From assembly GCF_000340965.1 (NCBI RefSeq), contig NZ_ANAY01000031.1:1-64000 (forward strand): a stretch of DNA of 64,000 bases. The letters run 5' to 3'. Shown one piece after another: positions 43,487 to 53,604 of the stretch (position 1 is its first letter; each line of letters opens with the position of its first letter). Made by a program: the position numbers and the translations under genes. Source of the DNA: Nocardiopsis kunsanensis DSM 44524 (lineage in GTDB: Bacteria > Actinomycetota > Actinomycetes > Streptosporangiales > Streptosporangiaceae). The notes beneath the pieces are model-generated. The model was not told the origin of the DNA. It did not search any database and saw only the letters and a program-made list of their open reading frames with translations.

Positions 43487-45202
43487 TCAGTCCGCGAGAT
43501 CCTCTTCCCAGAACTCGCGGCGGTTGCGGGACCCGTCGACGACGTGCCCGCGATCGGCCTCCGCGTGCCGCAGTTCCACCCGTCGGATCTTACCCGAGAC
43601 CGTCTTGGGCAATTCGGTGAACTCCAGACGTCGTACCCGCTTGTACGGGGACAACCGCTCCCACGAGTACTCCAGGATGGAGCGTGCGGTCGCCTCGTTC
43701 GCAGTCACACCGTCGGCCGGGACCACGAACGCCTTGACCACCGACAAGCGCAGCGGATCGGGGGAAGGCACCACCGCCACCTCCGCCACGGCCGGGTGGT
43801 CCGACAGCGTGTTCTCCAGCTCAGATGGTGAGATTCTGTAGTCCGAGGCCTTGAACATGTCGTCCGTACGACCCACGTATGTGAGGTACCCCTCCTCGTC
43901 CCGGACCGCGATGTCGCCCGTGCGGAAGACCCCGCCCCGGGTGGTCCTGTGCGAGAGCTCCATGTCGTCGGTGTAGTTCTGCATCACCCCGACGGGGTTC
44001 CGCCCGAGGTCCACGCACAGCTCACCGGGCTCCCCCTCCCGGGTCGGCCGCCCCGTCTCCTGGTCCAGGACCACCACGTCGTAACCGGGCAGGGCGTGCC
44101 CCATCGAACCCGGAACCACGACCTGGCCCGGAGCGTTGCCGACCAGCATCGTCGTCTCCGTCTGCCCGAGGCCGTCGCGCACCGTCAGGTGCCAGGCCGC
44201 GCGGACCTTCTCCACGACCTCGTCGGTCAGCGGCTCGCCGGTGGAGACGACCTCGCGCAGTTGCACGTCGCGGGAGGCCATGTCCTGCTCCGCGAGCATG
44301 CGCCACACCGTCGGGGGAGCGCACAGGGTGTCCACCCCGCGCTCGACGAGCTCGTCCAGCAGGCGCACGGGATCGAACCCGAAGTGGTTGAGGACCAGTA
44401 CCGTCGCCTCGGCGTTCCAAGGCGCGAAGACACTGCTGTAGGCGTGCTTGGCCCATCCGGGAACCGAGATGTTCAGGTGCACGTCGCCGGGCTGTACCCC
44501 CAGCCAGTACATCGTCGACAGGTGCCCGACCGGGTACGAGACGCGGCTGTGTGTGACCAGTTTCGGCAGTGCCGTGGTCCCCGACGTGAAGTAGAGCAGG
44601 AACGGGTCGTCGGGCCCCACGGGCTCGGGCGGACGGAACTCCAGCCCCGCGTACTCGGAGTCGGCGTAGCTGAGCCAGCCCTCCATGTAACCCACGCAGA
44701 TGCGGGTCCAGTGGCCGTTCAGCCCGGCGAACTTCTCCGTCTCGGGCGGACCGCAGATCACGTGCGAGATGTCGCCGCGGTCGAGGCGGTCCACGAGATC
44801 GGTCTCGGTGAGGGCGACCGGTGTGGGGCACAGCACCGCGCCGAGTTTGAGGGCGGCGAGTACGCACTCCCACAGCTCCACCTGGTTGCCGAGCATGAGC
44901 ATGACCCGGTCGCCGGGGTGCACCCCCTGCGAGTGCAGCCAGTTCGCGACCTGGTTGGAACGCTCCGACATGTGCCGGTACGTGTAGCGGTCGTGGGCAC
45001 CGTCCTCCTCGATGATCCACAGGGCGGTGCGGTCGGGACGGCGCTCGGCGACGTCGTCGAAGTGGTCGATCGCCCAGTTGAACTCGTCGGTTCGGGGCCA
45101 GGTGAACCGGTCGTGTGCGGTGGCCTGCTCCAGACGCAGCTCCAGGAGCAGGTCACGCGCGGCGCGGAACTCCGCCGCACCGGCGGAGGTTTCGTTCGAC
45201 AT
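43487..45202 (-). CDS. AMP-binding acyl-CoA synthetase
   Basis: A 571-residue ANL-family ligase that activates a carboxylic acid via acyl-AMP. The P-loop reads YFTSGTTALPKLVTHS (Ala replaces the usual Gly), followed by DGLGQTET, the FRTGDIAVRDEEGYLTYVGR hinge and PKTVSGKIRR with the catalytic lysine. The overall pattern resembles medium-chain (ACSM) acyl-CoA synthetases. The ATG at 45202 has GGAGGG upstream; the frame continues far upstream as an open shadow. Divergent from the DUF4429 gene. Confidence 0.93.
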   Translation of the reverse strand: MSNETSAGAAEFRAARDLLLELRLEQATAHDRFTWPRTDEFNWAIDHFDDVAERRPDRTALWIIEEDGAHDRYTYRHMSERSNQVANWLHSQGVHPGDRVMLMLGNQVELWECVLAALKLGAVLCPTPVALTETDLVDRLDRGDISHVICGPPETEKFAGLNGHWTRICVGYMEGWLSYADSEYAGLEFRPPEPVGPDDPFLLYFTSGTTALPKLVTHSRVSYPVGHLSTMYWLGVQPGDVHLNISVPGWAKHAYSSVFAPWNAEATVLVLNHFGFDPVRLLDELVERGVDTLCAPPTVWRMLAEQDMASRDVQLREVVSTGEPLTDEVVEKVRAAWHLTVRDGLGQTETTMLVGNAPGQVVVPGSMGHALPGYDVVVLDQETGRPTREGEPGELCVDLGRNPVGVMQNYTDDMELSHRTTRGGVFRTGDIAVRDEEGYLTYVGRTDDMFKASDYRISPSELENTLSDHPAVAEVAVVPSPDPLRLSVVKAFVVPADGVTANEATARSILEYSWERLSPYKRVRRLEFTELPKTVSGKIRRVELRHAEADRGHVVDGSRNRREFWEEDLAD

Positions 45203-45417
45203 CGCTTCGCCCTCCGGATCACTGGGACGGGAAGGGCGGGGCCGTGGACGTGAGTGACCGTGCCCCGCCCGGACGGACCGTGCGGTTGTTCCTACCCGGT
45301 AACGGAATCGGTGACGCCTGCCGCAGGAGGCGGGGGAGCAGCGCGGAGGGGATGTGCCGGGGCGCGGGCGTGGGTGGCCTGCCCGTCTCCGGGGATGTGG
45401 GCCCTGCCCTACCGCCG

Positions 45418-45423
45418 TAGGAT
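45418..45423 (+). promoter_or_regulatory. -10 element for a likely leaderless transcript
   Basis: TAGGAT ends seven bases before the ATG at 45431, and no ribosome site is present between them. This is the spacing of a transcript starting at the start codon, common in actinobacteria. The -35 element is weak. Confidence 0.55.
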
Positions 45424-45430
45424 GTCGCCC

Positions 45431-47396
<1,966 letters not shown>

Positions 47397-47406
47397 CGGG
47401 GACGGG

Positions 47407-47427
47407 AACCCCCGCTCCAAGGGGGTT
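47407..47427 (+). terminator. Terminator of the proline iminopeptidase gene
   Basis: AACCCCC (47407-47413) pairs with GGGGGTT (47421-47427); a short T-tract follows. It lies 10 bases past the stop. Confidence 0.75.
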
Positions 47428-47439
47428 TCCGTGCTCCAG

Positions 47440-47622
47440 TACACGAGGGGCTGGGCTCCAGGGCAGGTGCACGGTGCTGGGTCTCCCGGTCCATAAGAGA
47501 CCCGGATGCTCAGCCACATAGAGGGCTGGGGCTAAGCCCTTTGTGTGGTGGAGCGTCTGGGTTTCTTGTGGCGGGGGAGAGTCTGCACCGTGTACGTGTT
47601 CTGGGGCTGAACCCTTTATGTG
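47440..47622 (+). ncRNA. Long gapless RNA hairpin, candidate structured RNA
   Basis: Bases 47440-47527 fold back on 47535-47622 around the loop GGGGCTA. Pairing position by position without any gap gives 62 Watson-Crick pairs, 16 G-U pairs and 10 mismatches in 88. The apical 14 pairs (47514-47527 with 47535-47548) are unbroken. The G-U pairs exist only in the plus-strand RNA; on the other strand they would be A-C. Only two C-A mismatches are seen, so change has favoured plus-strand pairing. It lies 13 bases after a terminator and 80 bases before the ferredoxin gene. It could be a 5' leader, an independent small RNA or a mobile fold-back element. Confidence 0.65.
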
Positions 47623-47701
47623 GCGGCCCCGATCCCGATGTGTGTGGAACGTGGGTGTTCTAGGGTCGTGGAACGTCCGCGCGAAGGAGAGGAACACGAA
47701 C

Positions 47702-47893
47702 GTGCGAGTCGAGGTCGACCACGACCAGTGCGAGAGCAACGCCCTGTGCATGGGCCGGGCGCCCGAGGTGTTCGAGGTCCGGGACGACGACTTCCTGTAC
47801 CTGCTCACGGAGGAGCCCTCGCCCGAACTGCACGAGAAGGTCCGCCAGGCCGAACGGCTCTGCCCGAAGCGGGCCATCACCGTCCACGGGTGA
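47702..47893 (+). CDS. Ferredoxin, 3Fe-4S type
   Basis: A 63-residue acidic electron carrier. Cluster ligands are Cys10, Cys16 and Cys54 (CESNALC...CP), the actinobacterial CxxXxxC(n)CP type with Asn at the variable place. Such ferredoxins serve cytochrome P450s. The GTG at 47702 follows AAGGAGAG. A ferredoxin-reductase-like gene lies convergent to it; no P450 is in the window. Confidence 0.92.
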   Translation: MRVEVDHDQCESNALCMGRAPEVFEVRDDDFLYLLTEEPSPELHEKVRQAERLCPKRAITVHG

Positions 47894-47903
47894 AGTGACC
47901 CGG

Positions 47904-47926
47904 GGGAGGGGTCGTGAGCCCCTCCC
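47904..47926. terminator. Bidirectional terminator ferredoxin / reductase
   Basis: GGGAGGGG (47904-47911) pairs with CCCCTCCC (47919-47926) between convergent genes. Confidence 0.75.
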
Positions 47927-47964
47927 ACCGTGGACGCGGTGGCACGCCCGGTCGCGTCCCCGGG

Positions 47965-49233
47965 TCAGCTGCTGCCGGCGGCGGCCAGCGCCTGTTCCCA
48001 CGTGGTGGGCTCCTCCAGGAGCCGGCGGTAGCGCATGGTCCGGGGCGTCGAACGCAACCCGACCACGCCGGTGAGCATCCCGTCGCGCCCGAGGAAGGCC
48101 ACGAACTTCCGGTCATCGGGTGAACCGTGGACGAAGGAGACCTGATCCGCCGGGGTGCCCTGGCCCAGCAGCTGAATCTTCATCTTGTATTGGTCCGACC
48201 AGAAGTAGGGCACCGGGGTGAAGGGTGTGGGCTCCTCACCCGCGGCCCACGCGAGTATGTTGCGTGCGGCGATCTCACCCTGTTCCGCGGCGTTGGTCCA
48301 GTGCTCGAGGCGGATCCGGCCGCCGAAGCGCGGATGCGGCCAGTTCGCCAGGTCGCCCACGGCGTAGACACCCGGGGCCGAGGTGGCCGAGTACTCGTCG
48401 CAGGCCACAGAACCGTCCTCCAACAGTTCCACGCCGGAGCCCCGGAGCCATTCGGTGTTCAGGTGCACCCCGATCCCCGCGACCACCAGCGTGGCCGGGA
48501 CCGTGCTGCCGTCGGACAGGCGCACCCGCTCCACACGGGAACCGCCCTCGTACCCGGTCACGCTCACCCCGAGGCGTACGTCCACGCCGTTCTCGCGGTG
48601 CAGCTCGGTGAGGACCTCGCCCACGGCCGGATGCACGACCCGGGTCAGCGGGGTCTGCTCGGCCTCCACCAGGGTCACGTCCATGCCCACGGCCCGGGCA
48701 CTCGCGGCCACCTCGGCGCCGACGAACCCGCCCCCGACGACCACCAGGCGGCCCCCGGAATCGAACTCCGAACGCACCGCCTCGGCGTCGTCGAGGGTGC
48801 GCAGCACGTGCACACCCGCCAGGTCGGTCTCCGGTCTGCGGGCCCGTGCGCCCGTGGCGACGACCAGAGCGTCGTAGGACAGCGATTCCTCCTCGCCCTC
48901 GGGCCCCTGCACATGCACGCGCCGGGCGTCGGTGTCCAGGCCCACGGCCGAACGCCCGAGCCGGAAGTCGGCCCCGATCGCTTCCACCACGGTCTCGTCA
49001 CGCAGCTGCAGCGCCCGGTGCCCGGCCAGCCAGCCCGGGTCCCCGCCCGAGGGGGCCAGCCCCACCCCGGTCAGGACCTCCTTGGACAGTGGGGGACGGG
49101 AGTAGGGGCGGTGCTCCTCCTCCCCGACGATCGTCAACCCTCCCAGGTATCCTTGGGCGCGCAGCGCCTCAGCCGTGTGCAGCCCGGCCATCCCCGCGCC
49201 GACGACGACGATCCGGTCCATGCTCTCCCGCAC
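47965..49233 (-). CDS. FAD-dependent ferredoxin reductase-like oxidoreductase
   Basis: A 422-residue protein. The FAD-binding motif is VVVGAGMAGLHTAEAL, the NAD(P)H motif VVVGGGFVGAEVA, and the second FAD strand GVYAVGDLANW. A C-terminal reductase domain (FWSDQYKMKIQLLGQ) is typical of ferredoxin reductases of oxygenase and P450 systems. Start is GTG 49233 or ATG 49221. Convergent with a 3Fe-4S ferredoxin, likely its partner. Confidence 0.92.
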   Translation of the reverse strand: MRESMDRIVVVGAGMAGLHTAEALRAQGYLGGLTIVGEEEHRPYSRPPLSKEVLTGVGLAPSGGDPGWLAGHRALQLRDETVVEAIGADFRLGRSAVGLDTDARRVHVQGPEGEEESLSYDALVVATGARARRPETDLAGVHVLRTLDDAEAVRSEFDSGGRLVVVGGGFVGAEVAASARAVGMDVTLVEAEQTPLTRVVHPAVGEVLTELHRENGVDVRLGVSVTGYEGGSRVERVRLSDGSTVPATLVVAGIGVHLNTEWLRGSGVELLEDGSVACDEYSATSAPGVYAVGDLANWPHPRFGGRIRLEHWTNAAEQGEIAARNILAWAAGEEPTPFTPVPYFWSDQYKMKIQLLGQGTPADQVSFVHGSPDDRKFVAFLGRDGMLTGVVGLRSTPRTMRYRRLLEEPTTWEQALAAAGSS

Positions 49234-49320
49234 CGTGTGCCACTTCCCTTCGTGTCCGTTGGTCTGCCGTGGGCCGGTGGGTGTGGGCCCCGTCCGGCCG
49301 ATGCCTTCGACGGGCCGTTG

Positions 49321-50283
49321 TCAGAGCGGCCGGACCTCGCCCACGGTTTCCCTGCCGCCCGGGACGGCCACACGCAGCCGGTCGGCCACGGCGGAGACGT
49401 CCACCCCGAGTGCACGCAGGGCGTCGAGTCCGACCAGCGTACGGGCCCTGAGCTGGGCGTCGCCGTCGCTGATCTCGACCGCGACCGTCTCCCCCGTGGG
49501 CGCGCCGAGCACCAGGACCCCGTCCGCGCCGACCTTGGAGACCAGGCCCGGCATCCGTCGCATGAGGTCGGTGTCGATCCGGCCGGTGCCCGAGACGTAC
49601 TCGGGGTGCTCGGTCATCGCGTCGAGCACGGCACGCTCCCGGCCCCCGGCGGGGGCCGTGCGCATCGAGTACAGGCCCCGTGCGAGCCCGGCCAGGGTGA
49701 CGGCCGACTGCGGGGCCCCGCAGCCGTCCACGGCGGTGTGGGCGACCGGTTCACCGCACAGCTCCTCGATCACCTCACGCACCAGTACCTGCAGGGGATG
49801 GCCGTTCTCGAGGTAGTCGTGGGTGCTCCACCCACTGCGCACACACGCGGTCAGGAACCCGGCGTGTTTGCCCGAGCAGTTCATCAGCACCGGGTCGGGC
49901 CCGTGGCCCGCCCGGATGTGTTCGGTCCGCGCCTCGGCGGAGCCAGGGACGTCGGCAGGGCACCGGAGTGCGTCGGGGGCCAGCCCCGCCTTGGCCAGCA
50001 TCCGTCCGACCTCGGCGGCGTGGAACTCCTCCCCACCGTGGCTGCCCGCGGCGATCGCCAGCGACTCGCCCTCCAGGTCCGCCCCGGCGCGCAACATCGC
50101 CACTGCCTGGAACGGTTTGGCCGAGGAACGCGGGAACATCGGCCGGTGCACGGGTCCGCGGGCGTAGCCGATGCTCCCGTCGGCATTCAGCCCGACCACC
50201 GCCCCGTAGTGGACGTTCTCCCGCATCCCTGATCGGACGGCTTCCGCGAGCGGTACGTACTCGGGGATCGGGTTCTGGGACAT
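49321..50283 (-). CDS. Asparaginase II family protein (rhizobial type)
   Basis: A 320-residue enzyme of the AnsII/PF06089 family, unrelated to the bacterial type I/II asparaginases. Typical segments are PRSSAKPFQAVAML (serine-lysine site), GSHGGEEFHAAEV, NCSGKHAGFL and DGCGAPQSAVTL. Hydrolyses asparagine to aspartate and ammonia. The ATG at 50283 is chosen; the frame extends upstream without homology. It lies 87 bases downstream of the reductase start on the same strand. Confidence 0.93.
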   Translation of the reverse strand: MSQNPIPEYVPLAEAVRSGMRENVHYGAVVGLNADGSIGYARGPVHRPMFPRSSAKPFQAVAMLRAGADLEGESLAIAAGSHGGEEFHAAEVGRMLAKAGLAPDALRCPADVPGSAEARTEHIRAGHGPDPVLMNCSGKHAGFLTACVRSGWSTHDYLENGHPLQVLVREVIEELCGEPVAHTAVDGCGAPQSAVTLAGLARGLYSMRTAPAGGRERAVLDAMTEHPEYVSGTGRIDTDLMRRMPGLVSKVGADGVLVLGAPTGETVAVEISDGDAQLRARTLVGLDALRALGVDVSAVADRLRVAVPGGRETVGEVRPL

Positions 50284-50545
50284 GGGAGGCGCTCTCCTGC
50301 TCGTCGTGGCCCCGGTTGCGCGGACGGCGCAGCGGGGGGTCTCGGGGCGTGTCACCGAACACACCCTTGGGCTCGTGCACCCGGGGGATGCACCGGCCCA
50401 GAACGTTGCACAGGGGGGCTTTCTTCCCGGAGCGGCGCTCATCCGCGCGTCGGCCGGAAAAGCATGTCCGAGGTGGGCAGTAGGGTCGGATGCCGTACCC
50501 GGGCGCTGACCGGGACGAACGACGGCCAGGAGGGTGGACACGACG

Positions 50546-51445
50546 ATGGGAACGCTGCGGACGGGCGCGCTGACCCGCCGAAGGGTCGGTGTACGGGCGG
50601 CGGACCTGGAGTACGCGGTGCTCGACATGGAGACCACGGGCCTGGATCCGGGCTCGGGCGCCCGGGTGGTCGAGGTCGCGGTGGTGCGTGTGCGCGGTGA
50701 CGGCAAGGTCGTGGAGGAGTTCAGCAGTCTGGTCGACCCGCGCGCCGAGGTCTCCGGACAGGAGTTCCACGGCATCGGCGCAGGCGACGTGGTGGGCGCG
50801 CCCACGGTCGCCGACCTCGTACCGCACCTGACCCGCCTGTTCTCGGGTGCGGTCGTGGTCAGTCACAACCTCGACTTCGAGCAGCGTTTCCTCGGCTCGG
50901 AGTTGGTCCCCGCCGGCCTTCCCGAGGGGCAGGCGGGCCTGTGCACACTGCGGGCCCTGCGCTCCCAGGTCGAGCTGGAACGCTACTCCTTGCCCCGGGC
51001 CTCACACGCACTCAGCGGCCACTGGCCCACGGGCCAGCACACGGCGTTGGGGGACGCCCGTGCCTGCGCGATGCTCCTGGTGGAGCTCATCGCCAACGCC
51101 CCGGGCACCCTGCGCTACCGGGGAGCGCCGCCGCGTGTGCTGTCCGCCCCGCGTGCGAACGGCCCCGAACCGGCCCGCCGGAAGCCGCGCACCCTCCCGC
51201 TCCCGGGCGGTCTGGAGGCGCCGCGCGCCTGGGGACGGCCGTGGCGCCCGGTCGAGCTGGACCCGCTGCTGTGCGGGGGAGCCTTCGGGGAGACCGACCG
51301 GATGATCGCCGAGCGCGCGGCCCGCCACGGCACCAGGTCCCGCCGCCGCATGGCGACCGCCGCCGTGGTGGCCGGGGGCGTGGCCGCGACCGCCGCGGGC
51401 GGCATGCTGGTGCGTCTGGCCGGTCTCAGAAACCGGACAGGGTGA
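50546..51445 (+). CDS. DnaQ-like 3'-5' exonuclease with C-terminal membrane segment
   Basis: A 299-residue protein. Residues 20-185 are a DEDD exonuclease: AVLDMETTG (Exo I), VVSHNLDFEQRF (Exo II) and HTALGDARA (Exo III, DEDDh). A basic linker follows, and the last 40 residues form a hydrophobic segment (MATAAVVAGGVAATAAGGMLV), which would tether a nuclease to the membrane. The ATG at 50546 has GGAGG at workable spacing. Its end overlaps the convergent small membrane gene by 20 bases. Confidence 0.85.
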   Translation: MGTLRTGALTRRRVGVRAADLEYAVLDMETTGLDPGSGARVVEVAVVRVRGDGKVVEEFSSLVDPRAEVSGQEFHGIGAGDVVGAPTVADLVPHLTRLFSGAVVVSHNLDFEQRFLGSELVPAGLPEGQAGLCTLRALRSQVELERYSLPRASHALSGHWPTGQHTALGDARACAMLLVELIANAPGTLRYRGAPPRVLSAPRANGPEPARRKPRTLPLPGGLEAPRAWGRPWRPVELDPLLCGGAFGETDRMIAERAARHGTRSRRRMATAAVVAGGVAATAAGGMLVRLAGLRNRTG

Positions 51446-51686
51446 GGAAGAAGGCGATGATCAGGGCGCTGCCGCCGATCGTGGTGAGCAGCGCACGGCC
51501 GTTCTCGGTCAGGCGGGCCGAGGCGATCCGCACACGCGGGTACTCCACCCGTTCGGAGGTGGCTGCTGCCCCCTGCCGGGACGGTACGCGCGGGGGCACG
51601 ACCCTTCCGGGGACGAACTGCGGCATCTTGTTGAACGTGGCGACCGCGACCAGCGCGGCGCCGATGAGGATCAGAACCAGGGTCAC
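51426..51686 (-). CDS. Small membrane protein of unknown function
   Basis: An 86-residue protein with an N-terminal span (LVLILIGAALVAVATF), a central Arg/Pro-rich loop and a C-terminal span (ALLTTIGGSALIIAFFLTL). No family recognised. Its 3' end overlaps the exonuclease gene antisense by 20 bases. Codon pattern is normal, supporting a real gene. Confidence 0.75.
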   Translation of the reverse strand: MTLVLILIGAALVAVATFNKMPQFVPGRVVPPRVPSRQGAAATSERVEYPRVRIASARLTENGRALLTTIGGSALIIAFFLTLSGF

Positions 51687-51818
51687 GTCAGGGCCTCACG
51701 AGTCGATTGTTCGGTCCGGGGCCCCTGATTCTTACGGAAATATCTGTCCGGTAGCGACTCGGTTTCCAACTGGTCAACGCGACGGGCCGGGTTCCGGGTC
51801 CGCCTTTATCGCACTGGG

Positions 51819-52478
51819 TCAGTCCCGGCCACTCTCCGCTGCCGTTTTCGGTACGACGGTCTCCACCGTTTCGGTGGGAACGCCCAGGCCGCGCAGGGTG
51901 AACCGGGTGATGAGCGCGTGCGTGCGGTCGAGGTCGGCCTCGCCCCGCACGAGCGGGATGCGTTGGGACCCGACCATGGACAGCGTGAGCCCGGCCGTGG
52001 GGTGCGCGGGCAGGGGGTCGAACTCCCCGGCGGAGGCGCCCTGTTCCAGGATCTCGGCGAGTAGGCGCTGCATCGGGGCCACGTGGTCGGCCAGGCGCTG
52101 GTAGGCGTCCGGCCCCAGGCTCGCGCCGAGCTCGGCCGCCGGCGGATGCGGGTGCTTGACGATGCCCTCCAGCTGGAGCCGGACGAAGGCCGACAGGCGA
52201 CGCGCGCACGAGACCCCCGAAGGCAGTTCCTGCCGGTAGCGCTCCACGAAGGTGTTGTTGATCTGCTCGGTGAAGGCCAGCAGGAGCGCGGGCTTGTCGG
52301 GGAAATAGTTGTACAGCGCCGTGCGGGTGATGCCGGCGGTTCCGGCCACGTCGGTCATGGAGACCCGGTCGATGCCCTGGGTCTGGATGAGTGTGTCGAC
52401 CGCCTCCATGATGCGCTCGCGTGTACGGGTACGGTGCGCGGCGATGGTGGGGGCGGTGATCTTGGGCATGGTCCCCAT
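51819..52478 (-). CDS. TetR/AcrR family regulator
   Basis: A 219-residue TetR repressor. The DNA-binding region is VSMTDVAGTAGITRTALYNYFP; the ligand domain is unassigned. ATGs at 52478 and 52469 are possible. It lies 82 bases after the heme oxygenase gene on the same strand and probably regulates that unit, perhaps in response to heme or a related compound (inference). Confidence 0.9.
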   Translation of the reverse strand: MGTMPKITAPTIAAHRTRTRERIMEAVDTLIQTQGIDRVSMTDVAGTAGITRTALYNYFPDKPALLLAFTEQINNTFVERYRQELPSGVSCARRLSAFVRLQLEGIVKHPHPPAAELGASLGPDAYQRLADHVAPMQRLLAEILEQGASAGEFDPLPAHPTAGLTLSMVGSQRIPLVRGEADLDRTHALITRFTLRGLGVPTETVETVVPKTAAESGRD

Positions 52479-52560
52479 GGTGGCACGGAGTGTGCCCCGG
52501 GCAGGGCGCGCCGGCGGCTGATGCGCCGCGTGGGACACGGTCGGGCGCCCGCCCCGGGGC

Positions 52561-53274
52561 TCAGGGTGTGCACACGCGTCCCAGGTCGGCCAGGACCTCG
52601 GTGTTGAGCTGGTAGGCCAGACGTGCCTCGCGTAGCAGGAAGTGTTCTTCGGCCTCGGGCAGCTCCAGGGCGTCCAGGCTCTCCCGGTAACGCGCACGGA
52701 ACTTCGGCAGACTCCCCAGCGCGCGGAAATCGTAGAAACGCACCCCCGCGCCGTCGGTCAGTCCGTAGGTGCGGCGGGCGGCCCTGGAGATGAACTGTCC
52801 GCCGGACACGTCGCCGAGGTAGCGCGTGTAGTGGTGTGCGACGAACCCCGCGGGGTGGTCGGCCATCTGGTGCAGCCGGGCCACGTAGGTACGGGTGGGG
52901 GCGCTGGGACGGACGAGGTCCTGCCATCCGTCGCCGAGCAGGTGGGCCAGGTCCTGTTCCAGGGCCGGAACCCGTTCGAGCTCGGGCTGGAGGAAAGGCG
53001 CGGTGACGGGGTGGCCGCTCAGTGCGCGGCCGACCTCCTCCAGGGCGAGGTAGGCGAAGTAGTGCTGGGCGACCATGGCGGTGTACCCGTCCAGGGGCAG
53101 GTCGCCCTCGATCAGGGCCTGGGTGAACCCGTGCTGTTCGGCTGCCTCGTGATCGCCCCAGGTGGCTGACTTGAGTCGCTCGGAGAAGGAGGAAGGGCTC
53201 TGTCGGGTCGGGGGTGCCGCGGCCGTGGCGCTCAACGTGGTCTTCCGCTCTTTCCGTCGGCGTTTTCCTGACAT
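52561..53274 (-). CDS. Biliverdin-producing heme oxygenase
   Basis: A 237-residue HO-1-fold enzyme that opens heme to biliverdin, CO and iron. The proximal histidine is in WGDHEAAEQHGF and the distal helix is YLGDVSGGQFISRAA, both characteristic. A basic N-terminal tail (SGKRRRKERK) is additional. The ATG at 53274 follows GGGAAG. Electrons could come from ferredoxin and reductase genes 4-5 kb away. It is divergent from a two-component module whose kinase has a phytochrome-type H-box. Confidence 0.93.
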   Translation of the reverse strand: MSGKRRRKERKTTLSATAAAPPTRQSPSSFSERLKSATWGDHEAAEQHGFTQALIEGDLPLDGYTAMVAQHYFAYLALEEVGRALSGHPVTAPFLQPELERVPALEQDLAHLLGDGWQDLVRPSAPTRTYVARLHQMADHPAGFVAHHYTRYLGDVSGGQFISRAARRTYGLTDGAGVRFYDFRALGSLPKFRARYRESLDALELPEAEEHFLLREARLAYQLNTEVLADLGRVCTP

Positions 53275-53296
53275 GATGTCACTTCCCGAGGGAGTA

Positions 53297-53324
53297 CTGT
53301 CAATAGGTATACGACAAGCTGTCA
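53297..53324 (-). promoter_or_regulatory. Paired TGACAG boxes upstream of heme oxygenase
   Basis: CTGTCA on the plus strand at 53297-53302 and 53319-53324, 22 bases apart (two helical turns), lies 23-50 bases before the start. It may be a regulator site overlapping the promoter. Confidence 0.4.
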
Positions 53325-53513
53325 GAAAAACGCGGCCCCCGCGGACCTGCGGCTCCGCGCCCGCGTGGCTTGCCCGATCACGGGCGCAATGACCCTCCAG
53401 AGGTGTGACCGCGTGCACAATGGGGAAACGGTTCCGGCTGCCGGCATCGGATGTGTCTCGCTGCGCTCGCTGGTCAAGCGACCGAAACGGCGATTATCGT
53501 TTGAGTGTCGTGT

Positions 53514-53527
53514 GGTCGGAACCGACC
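53514..53527. promoter_or_regulatory. Inverted repeat upstream of the response regulator gene
   Basis: GGTCGG and CCGACC flank AA at 53514-53527, 78 bases before the GTG start. The rest of the 330-base divergent region (53275-53604) shows no gene. Confidence 0.35.
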
Positions 53528-53604
53528 GGAGGACCCCGAGCTGTCGGCTCGGACCGGTCGGCGTGATCAACGCCGACACCGTCCGGCCCGACCGGAGGCG
53601 ATGA

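Noticed and set aside
47440..47622. Interpretation of the hairpin as an insertion-sequence end or retron
   Set aside because: No transposase or reverse transcriptase gene is near, and no target duplication was seen by eye. Kept as an RNA candidate instead.
47543..47701. Longer ferredoxin start at 47543
   Set aside because: The extra 53 codons lie in the hairpin arm and lack ferredoxin character; GTG 47702 has the ribosome site.
48127..50232. A 701-codon plus-strand frame across reductase and asparaginase genes
   Set aside because: It spans two well-supported minus-strand genes and has no homology-like segment or ribosome site.
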